From: Acidimicrobiia bacterium
GTDB lineage: Bacteria; Actinomycetota; Acidimicrobiia; Spongiisociales; ZC4RG35
Assembly (NCBI GenBank): GCA_026002975.1
Contig: BPGJ01000011.1
Coordinates: 23,813 to 87,812 of the forward strand
Length of the DNA: 64,000 bases
Direction: 5' to 3'
The notes under the pieces: model-generated
Databases searched by the model: none
The model's input: only the letters and a program-made list of their open reading frames with translations
Told to the model about the DNA's origin: nothing
In this document: in pieces, positions 53,602-62,607 of the stretch
How the letters are laid out: the number at the start of each line of letters is the position of its first letter
Numbering within the stretch: the first letter of the stretch is position 1
Program-made: the position numbers and the translations under genes

Positions 53602-53663
53602 GGCAGGCCAGACTAGAAGACCAGAAGCGAAGGAGACGCCCGAAAGGAGTAAATCGGATCTCG

Positions 53664-54033
53664 TTATCCGCCTTTCGAGCCCAATCCGAGTCTGTCCTCC
53701 AGGTAGCGCCTCGAGGGCCACGCCGTTGTTGTGCACGGGATCCTTCGCCGCGTACAGGAGGGTTACGTCGCCTCGGCGTGCGGCGTCCACCAGGGGACGC
53801 CACGCCTCGGGGCGGGTGTCCAGCTCGGCGAAGTAGCGCTGCAGGAACCCGTCCCATCGTGACGGATCGTGGCCGAACCAGCGCCGGAGCTCGTCGCTCG
53901 GGGCGACTTCCCGTAGCCAGCCGTCGAGCCGGAGGGTTTCCTTCGCGACGCCACGCGGCCACAACCGGTCGACCAGGAACCGAGCCCCGTCGTCCTCCGC
54001 CGGCGGGTCGTAGACCCGCTTCACCTTGATCAC
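53664..54033 (-). CDS. DUF488 family protein, one frameshift near the end
   Basis: About 123 residues. VIKVKRVYDPPAEDDGARFLVDRLWPRG, ELRRWFGHDPSRWDGFLQRYFAEL and VTLLYAAKDPVHNNGVALE are the full DUF488 pattern. In the track the frame runs on into the next lipoprotein, but shifting one base at CTCGAGGCGC gives RYLEDRLGLGSKGG and a TAA, the natural end. The GTG start has AGGAGAGG upstream. Family function not established; some members are small cytoplasmic proteins linked to stress. Confidence 0.75.
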
Positions 54034-54103
54034 CGGTCGGCCTCTCCTCCTGCCCCAGGAACGCTCAGCCCCTTCCTGATGATCCACAGTTTCATGTCGT
54101 AGG

Positions 54104-54298
54104 TCAACCAAGATCCAGCTGATACCACCGCATACGTCGCCAGGGTCGTGTGGTGTTGAGCGCCTTACAGACGTGCACGCCTCCGTGGGGCGGATCGAAG
54201 TCGTCGGACTCGGTGCCGAGTTTCCAAGCCGTGTCGGGCGCGGTCCCATGGCGAGGAGGCGATGTGGGCCCCTCGAAGGCCGCTTCGTCGGGCTTCAT
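54104..54298 (-). CDS. Possible 64-residue protein coupled to the Fic gene
   Basis: The ATG shares one base with the Fic stop codon (TAATG), a strong sign of translational coupling. The peptide MKPDEAAFEGPTSPPRHGTA continues to WRRMRWYQLDLG. It is polar and not similar to any family I know. If real, it could be a partner or regulator of the Fic enzyme, but it may also be chance reading into the 300-nt gap before the DUF488 gene. Confidence 0.35.
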   Translation of the reverse strand: MKPDEAAFEGPTSPPRHGTAPDTAWKLGTESDDFDPPHGGVHVCKALNTTRPWRRMRWYQLDLG

Positions 54299-55449
54299 TA
54301 TGTATCCTCGCTCAGAATCGCCATGACCTCCGGCGCCACGAACCGCCGCTGACGCCGCGGACCGGATGCCATCTCCCGGAGGATCCCCAGGTCGGCGAGC
54401 TGGTCGAGCATCCTGAGCGCCGTCGGTCGCCGTACGTCTACGTTCGCCTCGACGAGTCGCGCCGTGAGGATCGGGTGCGCGAACAGCAGGTCGACGACAG
54501 CCACTGCCTGGCTCCTGGTCGATCCCGTGACGCGGGTCCGGTAGTCCTCTCGAAGGTCGATGAGTCGTTCGGCTCTAGCTACCGCATCGTTCGCCTGGAC
54601 TTCCACCCCGCGCAAGAAGAAGCGGATCCAACCATCGAGGTCACCGACCTCTCGCACCGCCTGGAGCCTGGCGTAGTACTCGTCCCGATGCCGCTCGAAG
54701 TAGGGAGAAAGGTATAGCAGTGGGCTGGGGAGGCGTCCGTGAAGGATCAGGTGAAACACGATGACCAGCCGCCCGAGCCGACCGTTGCCGTCGAGGAAAG
54801 GGTGGATGGTCTCGAACTGATAATGGATCAGCCCGCTCTGAACGAGGGTCGGGATCGACCGGTTCTCGTGAACGAACCGTTCCCAGTCGGCGAGTAGCGG
54901 ACCGAGCTCCTCCGGGGGCGGCGGAACGAATGACGCGGTCTCGATCGTGGCCCCCGGCCCGCCGATCCAATTCTGGCTCGTCCGCAACTCACCGGGGTGA
55001 CGGTCTCGGCCGCGTACCCCATCGAGCAGGACCGCATGCATCTCTCGTACGAGCCGGAGGCTGAACGGCAGCCTCTCCAAGAGAGCCAGCCCTCGTTCCA
55101 TGGCTCTGACATAATTGACGACCTCTTCGACATCTGGCCCCAGGGCTTCGCCGCCCGCCTCGGCCTCCAGGACCTCGACGAGGTTCGCTCTGGTGCCCTC
55201 GATCCGAGTAGACGCCAGTGCTTCCCGAAGGAGGTAAGGACGAATGAGTAGATGCGGATTCGGCAACAATCGGCCAACGCCGGCCAGACGCCCCAGGGCA
55301 GCTTCTGCATCGGCGAGGAGCCGCACCGTGCCCGGGGACAGCTCGACGGACTCGGGGAGCGGCCGGGGATAGTAGGCGAGGTACCCCTTGCCCGGAACCG
55401 GGCGCACCTGACCAAAGCTAGTAGCCATGTAACGGTCCGGGTCCACCAC
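54298..55449 (-). CDS. Fic-domain protein (probable AMPylating enzyme, self-inhibited class II)
   Basis: The protein has 383 residues. The catalytic motif IHPFLDGNGRLGRL matches HPFxDGNGRxGR exactly. N-terminal to it, ALASTRIEGTRAN contains the [S/T]xxxE[G/N] inhibitory helix motif, so the enzyme is probably autoinhibited. The C-terminus (ILTARLVEANVDVRRPTALRML) is a winged-helix domain. It would transfer AMP, or another nucleotide part, to a hydroxyl of a target protein. GTG start close to a TATCCT box. It lies upstream of a coupled 64-residue ORF. Confidence 0.88.
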   Translation of the reverse strand: MVDPDRYMATSFGQVRPVPGKGYLAYYPRPLPESVELSPGTVRLLADAEAALGRLAGVGRLLPNPHLLIRPYLLREALASTRIEGTRANLVEVLEAEAGGEALGPDVEEVVNYVRAMERGLALLERLPFSLRLVREMHAVLLDGVRGRDRHPGELRTSQNWIGGPGATIETASFVPPPPEELGPLLADWERFVHENRSIPTLVQSGLIHYQFETIHPFLDGNGRLGRLVIVFHLILHGRLPSPLLYLSPYFERHRDEYYARLQAVREVGDLDGWIRFFLRGVEVQANDAVARAERLIDLREDYRTRVTGSTRSQAVAVVDLLFAHPILTARLVEANVDVRRPTALRMLDQLADLGILREMASGPRRQRRFVAPEVMAILSEDT

Positions 55450-55469
55450 CAGCAGGATACTTCACCTTT

Positions 55470-55489
55470 ACGCTAAAGGGCGTTAGCGT
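55470..55489. promoter_or_regulatory. Candidate operator upstream of the Fic gene
   Basis: ACGCTAA-N6-TTAGCGT is a perfect 7-bp inverted repeat about 20 nt before the Fic start, next to TATCCT. Because the Fic protein has a winged helix at its C-terminus, autoregulation through this site is possible. Confidence 0.5.
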
Positions 55490-55661
55490 TATGGTCGAGG
55501 GCTCAACCCTACAACGGCTGTAAAGGTGCTCTGAGATGCACCAACTAGACCGGGTGGATCTACCACCCCTCGAGATGCCGCATCGGCCACACCGCTTCGT
55601 CCGCCTCCTCCACATCCCCCGCTCTTCGCCCCCGAGGTCCTCTTGCTACGGTCCCTAGCGG

Positions 55662-56412
55662 ATGGGTGTGGTCACGTTTCTGTTCACCGACCTGGAGGGA
55701 TCGACCCGGCTGTGGGAGAAGCACCCCGAGGCGATGAGGGAGGCTCTGGCTGTCCACGATCGGCTCCTCGAAGACCTGGTGGAAGAACATGGTGGACGGA
55801 TCTTCAAGCACACCGGAGACGGCATCTGCGCCGTGTTCGACTCGGCGGGCGATGCCCTGGAGGCCTCCGCTGACATCCAGCGTCGGTTCGCCGACGAGAC
55901 GCTGCCGGAAGTAGGGCGGCTCCGCCTCAGGATCGGCGTCCACGCCGGAGAGGCGGAAGAGAGGGACGGAGACTTCTTCGGCACTGCGCTGAACCGCACC
56001 GCCAGGCTGATGTCCGCTGCCCACGGCGGCCAGGCCCTGGTGAGTCTGGTCGCGGCCCGTTTGGCCGACGACGCCCGATTGCAACTACGAGATCTGGGTG
56101 AGCACCGCCTTCGGGACCTGGGACGTCCCGAGCGGGTTTTCCAGCTCGTCGTAGACGGCCTCCCCCATGACTTCCTGCCGATTCGAACCCTCGATCACGC
56201 CCGGCCTCCCAGTGCTCACCACTTCCTTCGTAGGGCGCGACCAGGAACTAGCCGAGCTGGAAAAGCTCATTCGTGGAGCCCGCCTGGTGACGGTGACCGG
56301 TGTCGGTGGTTCGGGCAAGACCCGGCTGGCCCTCCAGGCCACCGCCAACCTCCTGCCAGAGTTCCGTGACGGTGTCTGGCTCGTGGAGCTGGCGGCGATC
56401 ACCAACCCTGAC
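55662..56412 (+). pseudogene. Truncated class III adenylate/guanylate cyclase - AAA regulator
   Basis: The class III cyclase domain is complete: VTFLFTDLEGSTRLWEKHPEAM with metal Asp, FKHTGDGICAVFDSAGDAL, and RIGVHAGEAEERDGDFFGTALN. After a frameshift near 56196 the NB-ARC/AAA domain starts (LPVLTTSFVGRDQELAELEK, Walker A GVGGSGKTRLAL) but stops at WLVELAAITNPDMID. There the sequence changes abruptly to an IS110-like transposase. Intact relatives continue for hundreds of residues with TPR or LuxR domains. The start is leaderless after TACGGT. It may still make a free cyclase domain. Confidence 0.8.
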
Positions 56413-56677
56413 ATGATCGACAACCCCAACCGGCTGAACAGCGAGGCCGCCTTCGCCGCCCTCTGCGGCGTCGCACCACTACCCGCCTCCAGCAGCAACA
56501 CCCAGCGACACCGGCTCAACCGGGCCGGAGACCGCCAAGCCAACAACGACTACATGACTCGCCGCTCGCCGAAGGACGCACCAAGGCCCAGATCATCCGC
56601 TGCCTCAAACGCTATGTGGCCCGCGAACTCTTCAAGACCATCCGACAACTCGTCGCGGCCCCCACACCCACTTGACA
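56413..56677 (+). mobile_element. IS110-family transposase remnant
   Basis: RLNSEAAFAALCGVAPLPASSS followed by RHRLNRAGDRQANN is the C-terminal transposase_20 motif of IS110 elements. It is followed in another frame by LAEGRTKAQIIRCLKRYVAREL and a stop. The middle (normally about 20 residues) is deleted and the whole N-terminal half is missing. It directly abuts the truncated cyclase-AAA gene, so an insertion and later deletion probably broke that gene. Confidence 0.8.
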
Positions 56678-56855
56678 GACATAGGAGCGTCTACGGATTC
56701 GTCGCCAGCCGTCACTTCGCCCAACGAGACGCCCCCCTCCTGAAAAGAGGACTGGCCACACCGAAGCAACGCGGCCGCAAACGGGACCTTCTCCTCTGTC
56801 CCGCCCGTTGGACATCTCCTATAGTCGACACGGTGTCGAGAAGAGGAGGCTGATC

Positions 56856-57602
56856 GTGGGTCGCTTGGATGGTGCTGTCGCTCTGATCAGCGGTGGGGCT
56901 CGAGGGATGGGAGCCTCCCACGCTCGGGGCATCGTCGCCGAAGGAGGGAAGGTCGTCATAGGCGACGTGCTCGACGACGAGGGAAGGGCCCTGGCCGACG
57001 AGCTCGGGGACGCCGTGCGCTTCGTCCACCTTGATGTGACCCGGCCTGAGGACTGGGACGCGGCGGTGCGGACCGCTGAAGAGGAGTTCGGGCCGGTGAC
57101 CCCTGCTCATCAACAACGCCGGGATCGTGTCGTACTCGAACATCGAGGACACCGACCCTGCGGAGTTCCGCAGGGGTGATCGAGATCAACCTGATAGGCG
57201 TATTCCTGGGGATGCGGGGCGACGATCCCGTCTCTGCGTCGAGCCGGAGGAGGAGTGATCATCAACGTATCGTCGACCGCCGGCATGACCGGGTATGCCC
57301 AGATCGGCGCCTACGTGGCGAGCAAATGGGGTGTGCGGGGCATCACCAAGACCGCCGCCATGGAACTCGGGCGTGACGGGATTCGGGTGGTGTCCATCCA
57401 TCCCGGACCCATCCGTACCCCGATGACGGAGGGAATGGGCGACGAACTCACCGCCACCCAACCCATCCCCAGGTTCGGTGAACCCGAAGAGGTGACCAGG
57501 ATGGTGATCTTCCTCGCCGCCGACGCTACCTACAGCACCGGATCTGAGTTCGTGATCGACGGCGGGGCATTGCTGGGACCGGTGATGGAGCTACAGCAGT
57601 AG
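56856..57602 (+). CDS. Short-chain dehydrogenase/reductase (SDR), three frameshifts
   Basis: About 248 residues after repair. The cofactor loop ALISGGARGMGASHARG, LLINNAGIVSYSNIEDTDP, INLIGVFLGMR, and the catalytic Ser in IINVSSTAGMTGY with the YVASKWG Tyr/Lys pair are all intact, but in three frames. Each shift is explained by exactly one extra base: CCC to CCCC near 57098, GGG to GGGG near 57170 and near 57213. GTG start after AGAGGAGG. The intact catalytic set argues for sequence error, not gene loss. Substrate unknown. Confidence 0.75.
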
Positions 57603-57623
57603 TCGGTCAGGAGCAGTGGTGGG

Positions 57624-58082
57624 TCAGGTGGGCGGCTGCCTAGAGATGACCTCGATGGTTGGCTCGACCACTACGCGGGCGCTCACCGAGCGGCTCACGA
57701 GACAGGCTTCTTTTGCCTTTTCGAGCAGCCGCCTAGCCCGTTCGGCTTTGGTTTCGGAGTCGACCACCACCCTTGGCCGCAACACGACCAGGTCGAATCG
57801 GTATCGGCGGTCTTCGGACTTTACGAGACGCCCGGTGGGATCGTCAGCGTAGTCCAGGATGTCGAGCTGAGACATGGAAGCCACTGCCTGAAAGGTGGTC
57901 ATCAGGCAGGCCGCCACCGACGCTACGAAGAGATGCTCTGGGGTCCAGACACCAGCCGGACCCCCGAACTGTGGGGGTGGAGCGACCTCCAGCGGAGGGA
58001 GTTCGTAGTCCTCGCTCGATAGCTCGCCTGACCCGCCTGCCAGTCGCCGGAGATGCAGTCGATACTCGTGATATTCGGACAT
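57624..58082 (-). CDS. OsmC-family protein (peroxiredoxin-like, both Cys present)
   Basis: The protein has about 152 residues. It starts MSEYHEYRLHLRRLAGGSG, with the first Cys in FVASVAACLMTTFQAVA and the second in KAKEACLVSRSVSARVVVEP, so both redox Cys are present, unlike the riboswitch-controlled copy. The two ATGs six bases apart are alternatives. It would reduce organic hydroperoxides in the cytoplasm. It converges on the SDR gene with a 21-nt gap. Confidence 0.75.
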   Translation of the reverse strand: MSEYHEYRLHLRRLAGGSGELSSEDYELPPLEVAPPPQFGGPAGVWTPEHLFVASVAACLMTTFQAVASMSQLDILDYADDPTGRLVKSEDRRYRFDLVVLRPRVVVDSETKAERARRLLEKAKEACLVSRSVSARVVVEPTIEVISRQPPT

Positions 58083-58280
58083 ACGCATATGTTCCGTCGG
58101 ATTCGACCAGGGCGTCTCGGGACTTTGGTCACTTTTGGCCCCTCCGAGCCTCATTCCCCTAGATCAGCGCCGCTAGAAGCTCGGGCGAGAACAGTGCGGT
58201 CGGGAGTAGGGGCCCGTTCCGCTGCCCCGAGCGTTGATCCGGCCTGAGGATGCATCGAAGGCGGACCATGTGACGCGAGT

Positions 58281-58973
58281 TCAGCGGTCGATCAAGCCCT
58301 TGCCACGGAGCCAGGTCTTCACGTCCTCGCTCAGCCAGGCCAACGGCACGACATCGACCGCATCCTGGGCCAGGTGTTCGACATGTCGACCGTACTGCTC
58401 GATGATCTGCCGCCGATACTCCGGAAACTGCTCTTGCAGATAACGATCACAGGCCACCGCGATCAGCAGCAGGAACCGTCTCATGAACCACGGTTGATCA
58501 GAGGGTTCCGACTCTTCACGGAGCGCCTGGAGGTATGGGCGCATAGCCACGAAACTCCTCACCACTAGGCCGCCGAACTCCTCTTGAACGAAGGAGACAT
58601 CGAGCAATCCCTTATAGACGAGATAGCCAACCTTGTTGAGTGCAATGCTTCCGTTGCGTAGTGCCTCTCGTCGATTTTGATCATCGACAACATCGGAGAC
58701 GCTGAGTTCCTCTCGCGCCCATCGAGCAGCTTCGTCCAAATCGCTTTTGATCTTTTCGTTGAGATAGTCGTACGTTTGACTCAGCGCATCGAACCGAAGC
58801 TGCTGAATGCTCAGATCCAGCTGATAAACCGTGGCCGCCATGATGGCCGTTGCTGTAGTCGACAGTAGGGTCAAGAGCCCGGTCGCAAACTCACCCGAGA
58901 TGAACCAGGCAACGAGGCCGATCAGTGGAACCGCTATCGCTATTGCGATTATCCATCGACGTAAAGGCTTCAT
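58281..58973 (-). CDS. Membrane-anchored protein with long helical cytoplasmic part
   Basis: The protein has 230 residues. Two hydrophobic segments at the N-terminus (WIIAIAIAVPLIGLVAWFI, ATGLLTLLSTTATAIMAATV) are followed by a mainly helical soluble region rich in Glu/Arg (LRFDALSQTYDYLNEKIKSD). Layout resembles DUF4760-type proteins, but this is not certain. The gene is clearly lower in GC than its neighbours, suggesting recent acquisition, at the border of the decayed mobile zone. Confidence 0.6.
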   Translation of the reverse strand: MKPLRRWIIAIAIAVPLIGLVAWFISGEFATGLLTLLSTTATAIMAATVYQLDLSIQQLRFDALSQTYDYLNEKIKSDLDEAARWAREELSVSDVVDDQNRREALRNGSIALNKVGYLVYKGLLDVSFVQEEFGGLVVRSFVAMRPYLQALREESEPSDQPWFMRRFLLLIAVACDRYLQEQFPEYRRQIIEQYGRHVEHLAQDAVDVVPLAWLSEDVKTWLRGKGLIDR

Positions 58974-59101
58974 ACGATGCGAGCTTACGAGCCCAAACCG
59001 AACCGCGGCGCGGGCGACCCTCTCGGTGACTCCGCCTCTTCGAAACCGACTCTCCCGAGCACGGTCTCTCGCGCGATCCGTCGGCCACGTAGTCTTCAGT
59101 C

Positions 59102-59467
59102 GTGCTTCTCAAGCGGGAAGGGCTGCTCGACACACATGGTGACCGATTGACCGACGCCGCCCGGGGTCGAGCTTCGCTCGTGCTCGTTGCCGGTGAATCC
59201 GGAGCGGGCAAGACATCTCTAGTACGCGGCTTCGTCGAATCGGTCGACGACTCGGTCCTCGTCCTGTTCGGCGCCTGCGACCCCCCACCATGCCGGCCCC
59301 GGACCACGACCGTTGAGGAGACGGCCCATGGGGGCGACGCTGAGTTAGACCAGGCGGATATCGTCGCTGCCACCCTCGCAGCGAGGATCCCGCGGGGTTG
59401 CAATCCGGATGTGGCGGTGAAAGACTGCTCCAGGATTTCTGTCGATTTGGGCGGTCCCGTTCGTTGA
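59102..59467 (+). pseudogene. Truncated AAA-type (LuxR-family) regulator
   Basis: The first 65 residues match the start of a large ATP-dependent LuxR-type regulator: LLKREGLLDTHGDRLTDAARG and Walker A LVAGESGAGKTSLVRGFVES, then LFGACDPP. After that the sequence loses resemblance and ends at 121 residues, where intact relatives have about 900. GTG start six bases after TAGTCT (leaderless). It is a remnant just upstream of the YCII-ECF42 pair. Confidence 0.65.
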
Positions 59468-59505
59468 GAGGATGACCAACCCGATTCCGAAGGAGGATGA
59501 AGGCC

Positions 59506-59859
59506 ATGCCCCAGTACCTGATCTCCGTCTGGCACGACGACGACTACTCCGACAACGACTGGTCCGATCCCGAGATCCAGCGCATCGGCCAGCAGGTGGG
59601 CGCTCTCAACGATGAGATGGCGGAAGCCGGTGTCGAGGTTTTCGGCGCCGGCCTGAAGTCGAATTCCACGGCGACGGTGGTGCGGGCCGTCGGCGGGCAG
59701 GTGACCATGACCGACGGCCCGTACGCTGAGACCAAGGAGCAGATGGGTGGCTTCTGGGTCATCGAGGTTCCGGACTTGGACTCCGCGCTCGAGTGGGCCG
59801 GCAAGTGCGCCAGGGCCTGCGAGCTCCCCGTGGAGGTCCGCCCTTTGCAGGATGGGTGA
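59506..59859 (+). CDS. YCII/DGPF-domain protein
   Basis: The protein has 117 residues. It contains DGPYAETKEQMGGFWVIEV, the DGPF-type motif of YCII-related proteins, after a ferredoxin-like N-terminus MPQYLISVWHDDDY. The second ATG is the start because GGAGG sits nine bases before it and touches the first. It overlaps the sigma factor start by 8 bp. YCII/DGPF proteins are the standard partners of ECF42 sigma factors; their biochemical role is unknown. Confidence 0.85.
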   Translation: MPQYLISVWHDDDYSDNDWSDPEIQRIGQQVGALNDEMAEAGVEVFGAGLKSNSTATVVRAVGGQVTMTDGPYAETKEQMGGFWVIEVPDLDSALEWAGKCARACELPVEVRPLQDG

Positions 59860-61110
59860 CCCAGCGGACGCACTGGCAGAGATCTACCGCCGAGAGGTTG
59901 GCCGCTGCACCGCGACCCTGATCCGGGTGCTCGGTCACATCGATCTTGCCGAGGACGCGGTCGCCGAAGCGTTCGCCATCGCCGCTGAGCAGTGGCCGAC
60001 CAAGGGCATCCCGCCCAATCCCGGCGGTTGGATCATCACCACCGCCCGCAACCGGGCCATCGACCGACTGCGCCGGGAGTCGAAGCGGGATGAGCGACAC
60101 CTCGCTGCCCATCGCATACAGAGCCTCGCCATGGACCCTGAGCCGGATCCCGAGCTGGACGAGCTCGACGCGCTGGTCGAGGTCGTCCCCGACGATCAGC
60201 TCCGACTCACGTTCCTCTGCTGCCACCCGGCTCTAGCCGCTCGAAGCCCAGGTGGCGCTCACACTGCGACTGGTGGGAGGACTAAAGACCTCGGAAATCG
60301 CTCGGGCCTTCCTCGTCCCCGAATCGACGATGGCCCAGCGCCTGGTGCGGGCCAAGCGTAAGCTGCGCGACAACCACGCCCCCTACCGGATCCCCCGCCC
60401 CGCGGACCTGCCAAGCCGACTCCACGCCGTGCTGGTTGTGCTCTACCTGATATTCACGGAGGGCCACACCGCAACTTCCGGTCCCTCTCTGAGCCGGGCC
60501 GAACTCTCGGCGGAGGCGATCCGGCTGACTCGAGTGCTTACGGAGCTGATGCCGGACGAACCCGAGGTCGCGGGTCTCCTGGCTTTGATGCTCCTCACCG
60601 AAGCGCGCCGACCCGCCCGCACGACGCCCGACCGCTCGCTGGTCCGCCTCGCCGACCAGGACCGAACCCTGTGGAACCGGGAGCTGATCGCCGAGGGCGA
60701 CGCCCTGATCCAGACCTGCGTCAACCGCAACACCCCGGGCCCGTTCCAGATCCAGGCCGCGATCGCCGCCGTACACGCCGCCGCCCCCACGGCCGCCCAT
60801 ACCGACTGGTCGCAGATCGTCGCGCTCTACGACCAGCTCCACACCCTTCAGCCCAACCCGGTGGGTGGCATTGAACAGGGCCGTCGCCATCGGCGAGCGG
60901 GACGGAGCAGCCGCCGGGCTGGCAGCACTCGAAACGCTCGACGGCGACGACCTCGCCGCCTACCAGCCATTCCATGCCGCACGCGCCGACTTGCTGGCAA
61001 GAGTCGGTCGTCGAGACGAAGCAGGCGCAGCCTACGATCGGGCCATCGAGCTGACCCAGAACAAGACCGAGCGCGACTTCCTGAAGCGCCGACGCTCGGT
61101 CTTCATTTGA
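59852..61110 (+). CDS. ECF42-type RNA polymerase sigma factor with C-terminal TPR-like extension, two frameshifts
   Basis: About 418 residues after repair. Sigma2 domain (VLGHIDLAEDAVAEAFAIAAEQW, GWIITTARNRAIDRLRRES), sigma4 domain (LRLVGGLKTSEIARAFLVPESTMAQRLVRAK) and the long extension typical of ECF42 with LYLIFTEGHTATSG and a C-terminal helical-repeat part VALNRAVAIGERDGAAAGLAALE. An extra C at 60235 (CTAGCCGCTCG) and an extra G at 60862 (GGTGGGTGG) break the frame. It is translationally coupled to the YCII gene. The extension takes the place of an anti-sigma factor in this group. Confidence 0.82.
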
Positions 61111-61182
61111 CCGTTGGTGGTGTGTGGGCTTGGTTTGGGCCAAAGGAGCATCGCACGATCCCGACCCACGGGGAGGAAGGGT

Positions 61183-61612
61183 ATGCACGACGACCTCATC
61201 GCGAGGGCTTCCATCCTCATCGACGCACCGATTGACGAGGTCTGGCGGCCCTTGGTGGATCCCGAAGCCATCGAACGATACATGTTCGGCACCACGGTCA
61301 TCTCCAACTGGCACGAAGGTAGTTCCATCGTCTGGAAGGGGAGAGTGGCAGGGGAGGCCGTATGAAGACCACGGTGTGATCCTCGAACTTAAGCCGGGCA
61401 GGATCCTTCGATATACACATTTCAGCCCATCGTCTGGACTTCCAGATATACCGGAGAACTATCACACGGTCACGATCGAGTTATCCGCCGATGGAGATCG
61501 AACCCAGGTCTCACCTTCGCAAGACAACAATCCGACCGAAAAAGCGCGTACACACTCGCAACGGAATTGGGAGATGATGCTGGCTGGGCTGAAGGAGTTC
61601 GTGGAACGGTAG
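61183..61612 (+). CDS. SRPBCC/AHSA1-like protein, one frameshift
   Basis: About 142 residues. ARASILIDAPIDEVWRPLVDPEAI and FGTTVISNWHEGSSIVWKG give the START-like fold, and after a single-base shift near 61345 YEDHGVILELKPGRILRYTHFS and NWEMMLAGLKEFVER complete the family pattern. The ATG follows GGGAGGAAGGGT. Such genes often accompany ECF sigma and YCII genes, so it may belong to the ECF42 target set. Ligand unknown. Confidence 0.72.
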
Positions 61613-61617
61613 CACCG

Positions 61618-61760
61618 GCCGTATACGGGCGCCGCCCCGACGGCCGCCGGTACGGACTGGTCGCGGAATGTGGCGCTCCACGACCAGCTCTACACCCAGC
61701 AATGCGACCGAGCGCGAGTTCCAGAAGCGCCGCCGCTCGCTGTTCACTTGACCGTTGGTG
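61618..61760 (+). pseudogene. Scrambled duplicate of the ECF42 sigma 3' end
   Basis: The first 75 bases (GCCGCCCCGACGGCCGCC, then GACTGGTCGCGGA, GACCAGCTCTACACCC) copy the part of the sigma gene around 60770-60848. A jump then leads to GACCGAGCGCGAGTTCC and CTTGACCGTTGGTGGTGTG, copied from the gene's last 60 bases and 3' flank (61065-61122). About 200 bases between the two are missing. It is a remnant of a second sigma copy or a recombination product. Confidence 0.7.
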
Positions 61761-61779
61761 GTGTGTCGGCTCTTCGCGT

Positions 61780-61918
61780 TGACGTGAACCCGCAAGGGCC
61801 CATCGCCACCGGGGTCGTCAATGCCCAACGCGTCCACATAGGGCAATCCCACCAGCAGCTCGCAGACGCGGATCGGGTTCGTCTCCACGGGTCCTCCCAT
61901 CTGGACGGCATCGAACAC
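61780..61918 (-). mobile_element. ISL3-family transposase N-terminal fragment
   Basis: On the minus strand RVCELLVGLPYVDALGIDDPGGDGPLRVHVNAK resembles the N-terminus of ISL3 transposases. The fragment ends abruptly where the ECF42 remnant begins, so the rest of the element has been lost. An ISL3 C-terminal piece lies near the window end in the same orientation, and the two could come from one element type. Confidence 0.5.
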
Positions 61919-62049
61919 CGCCAGACTGGCAGGACCCCTGTCACCTTTCCCCGACCGTCACTCCCCGCTCATTTCCTCCGTAGCGCCACGTAACCGAGAC
62001 CTCTCAACCCTCGGATATCGCCGCGCAGACAGACACCACCGCCACCGTG

Positions 62050-62590
62050 GTTGCTCCCGACTCGGGCGACATCGCCCTTGTTCGCTGCTCACCACCGACG
62101 GGATCACCACGGTCACCGGGTTACCGTTCGGCGAAGGCGTATTCAACGAACAGATCCCCACAGACTCCCAGTCTGGTCTGTGACTGCGTCGCCACCGGTG
62201 GCTGCTTCGCCTTGACCCAAGTGCTGGTCATCCGGGGAGGATGGTCAGGGTCAGTCGGTCGTCGAGTTCTCCGAGGTTGAACCGGAAGACGCCGAGGTGC
62301 CCGGCGCCAACGGCGCCTACACCTTTAGTGGTGGCAGCGTATTGGGCATGGCCGCTGGTGACCACTTCGTCCAAGTCTCCTACGCGCCGGCTCGTGACGC
62401 CGCTCAGGATGACGTGTCAGCGCAGACCATCGCCTTGGCTACGATCGTCGCCGAACGCCTGGGAGGCTGTGTACCGAGACGATCGCGCACGACGCGGTGT
62501 CGTCGGAGAGTCGAAGGGATGGACGCACCCTTCGCCCTCTTTCGAGGACGACCGTCAGCACAGTCGAGCCGAGCCAGGTCGGGGACGTAG
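62050..62590 (+). pseudogene. Broken gene of unknown secreted-type protein
   Basis: The pieces read TTDGITTVTGLPFGEGVFNE in one frame, then VCDCVATGGCFALTQVLVIRG in another and SVVEFSEVEPEDAEVPGANG continuing to GDHFVQVSYAPARDAAQDDV in a third. Together they look like the end of an extracytoplasmic protein, but no start, signal or family was recognised. At least two frame changes occur in 400 bases. The zone contains no other clear gene. Confidence 0.4.
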
Positions 62591-62607
62591 GTTCCTTCGG
62601 CCGGATG

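Noticed and set aside
52762-54249. DUF488-cupredoxin fusion protein
   Set aside because: Shifting one base restores a normal DUF488 end (RYLEDRLGLGSKGG, stop). The lipoprotein has its own signal peptide and leaderless promoter.
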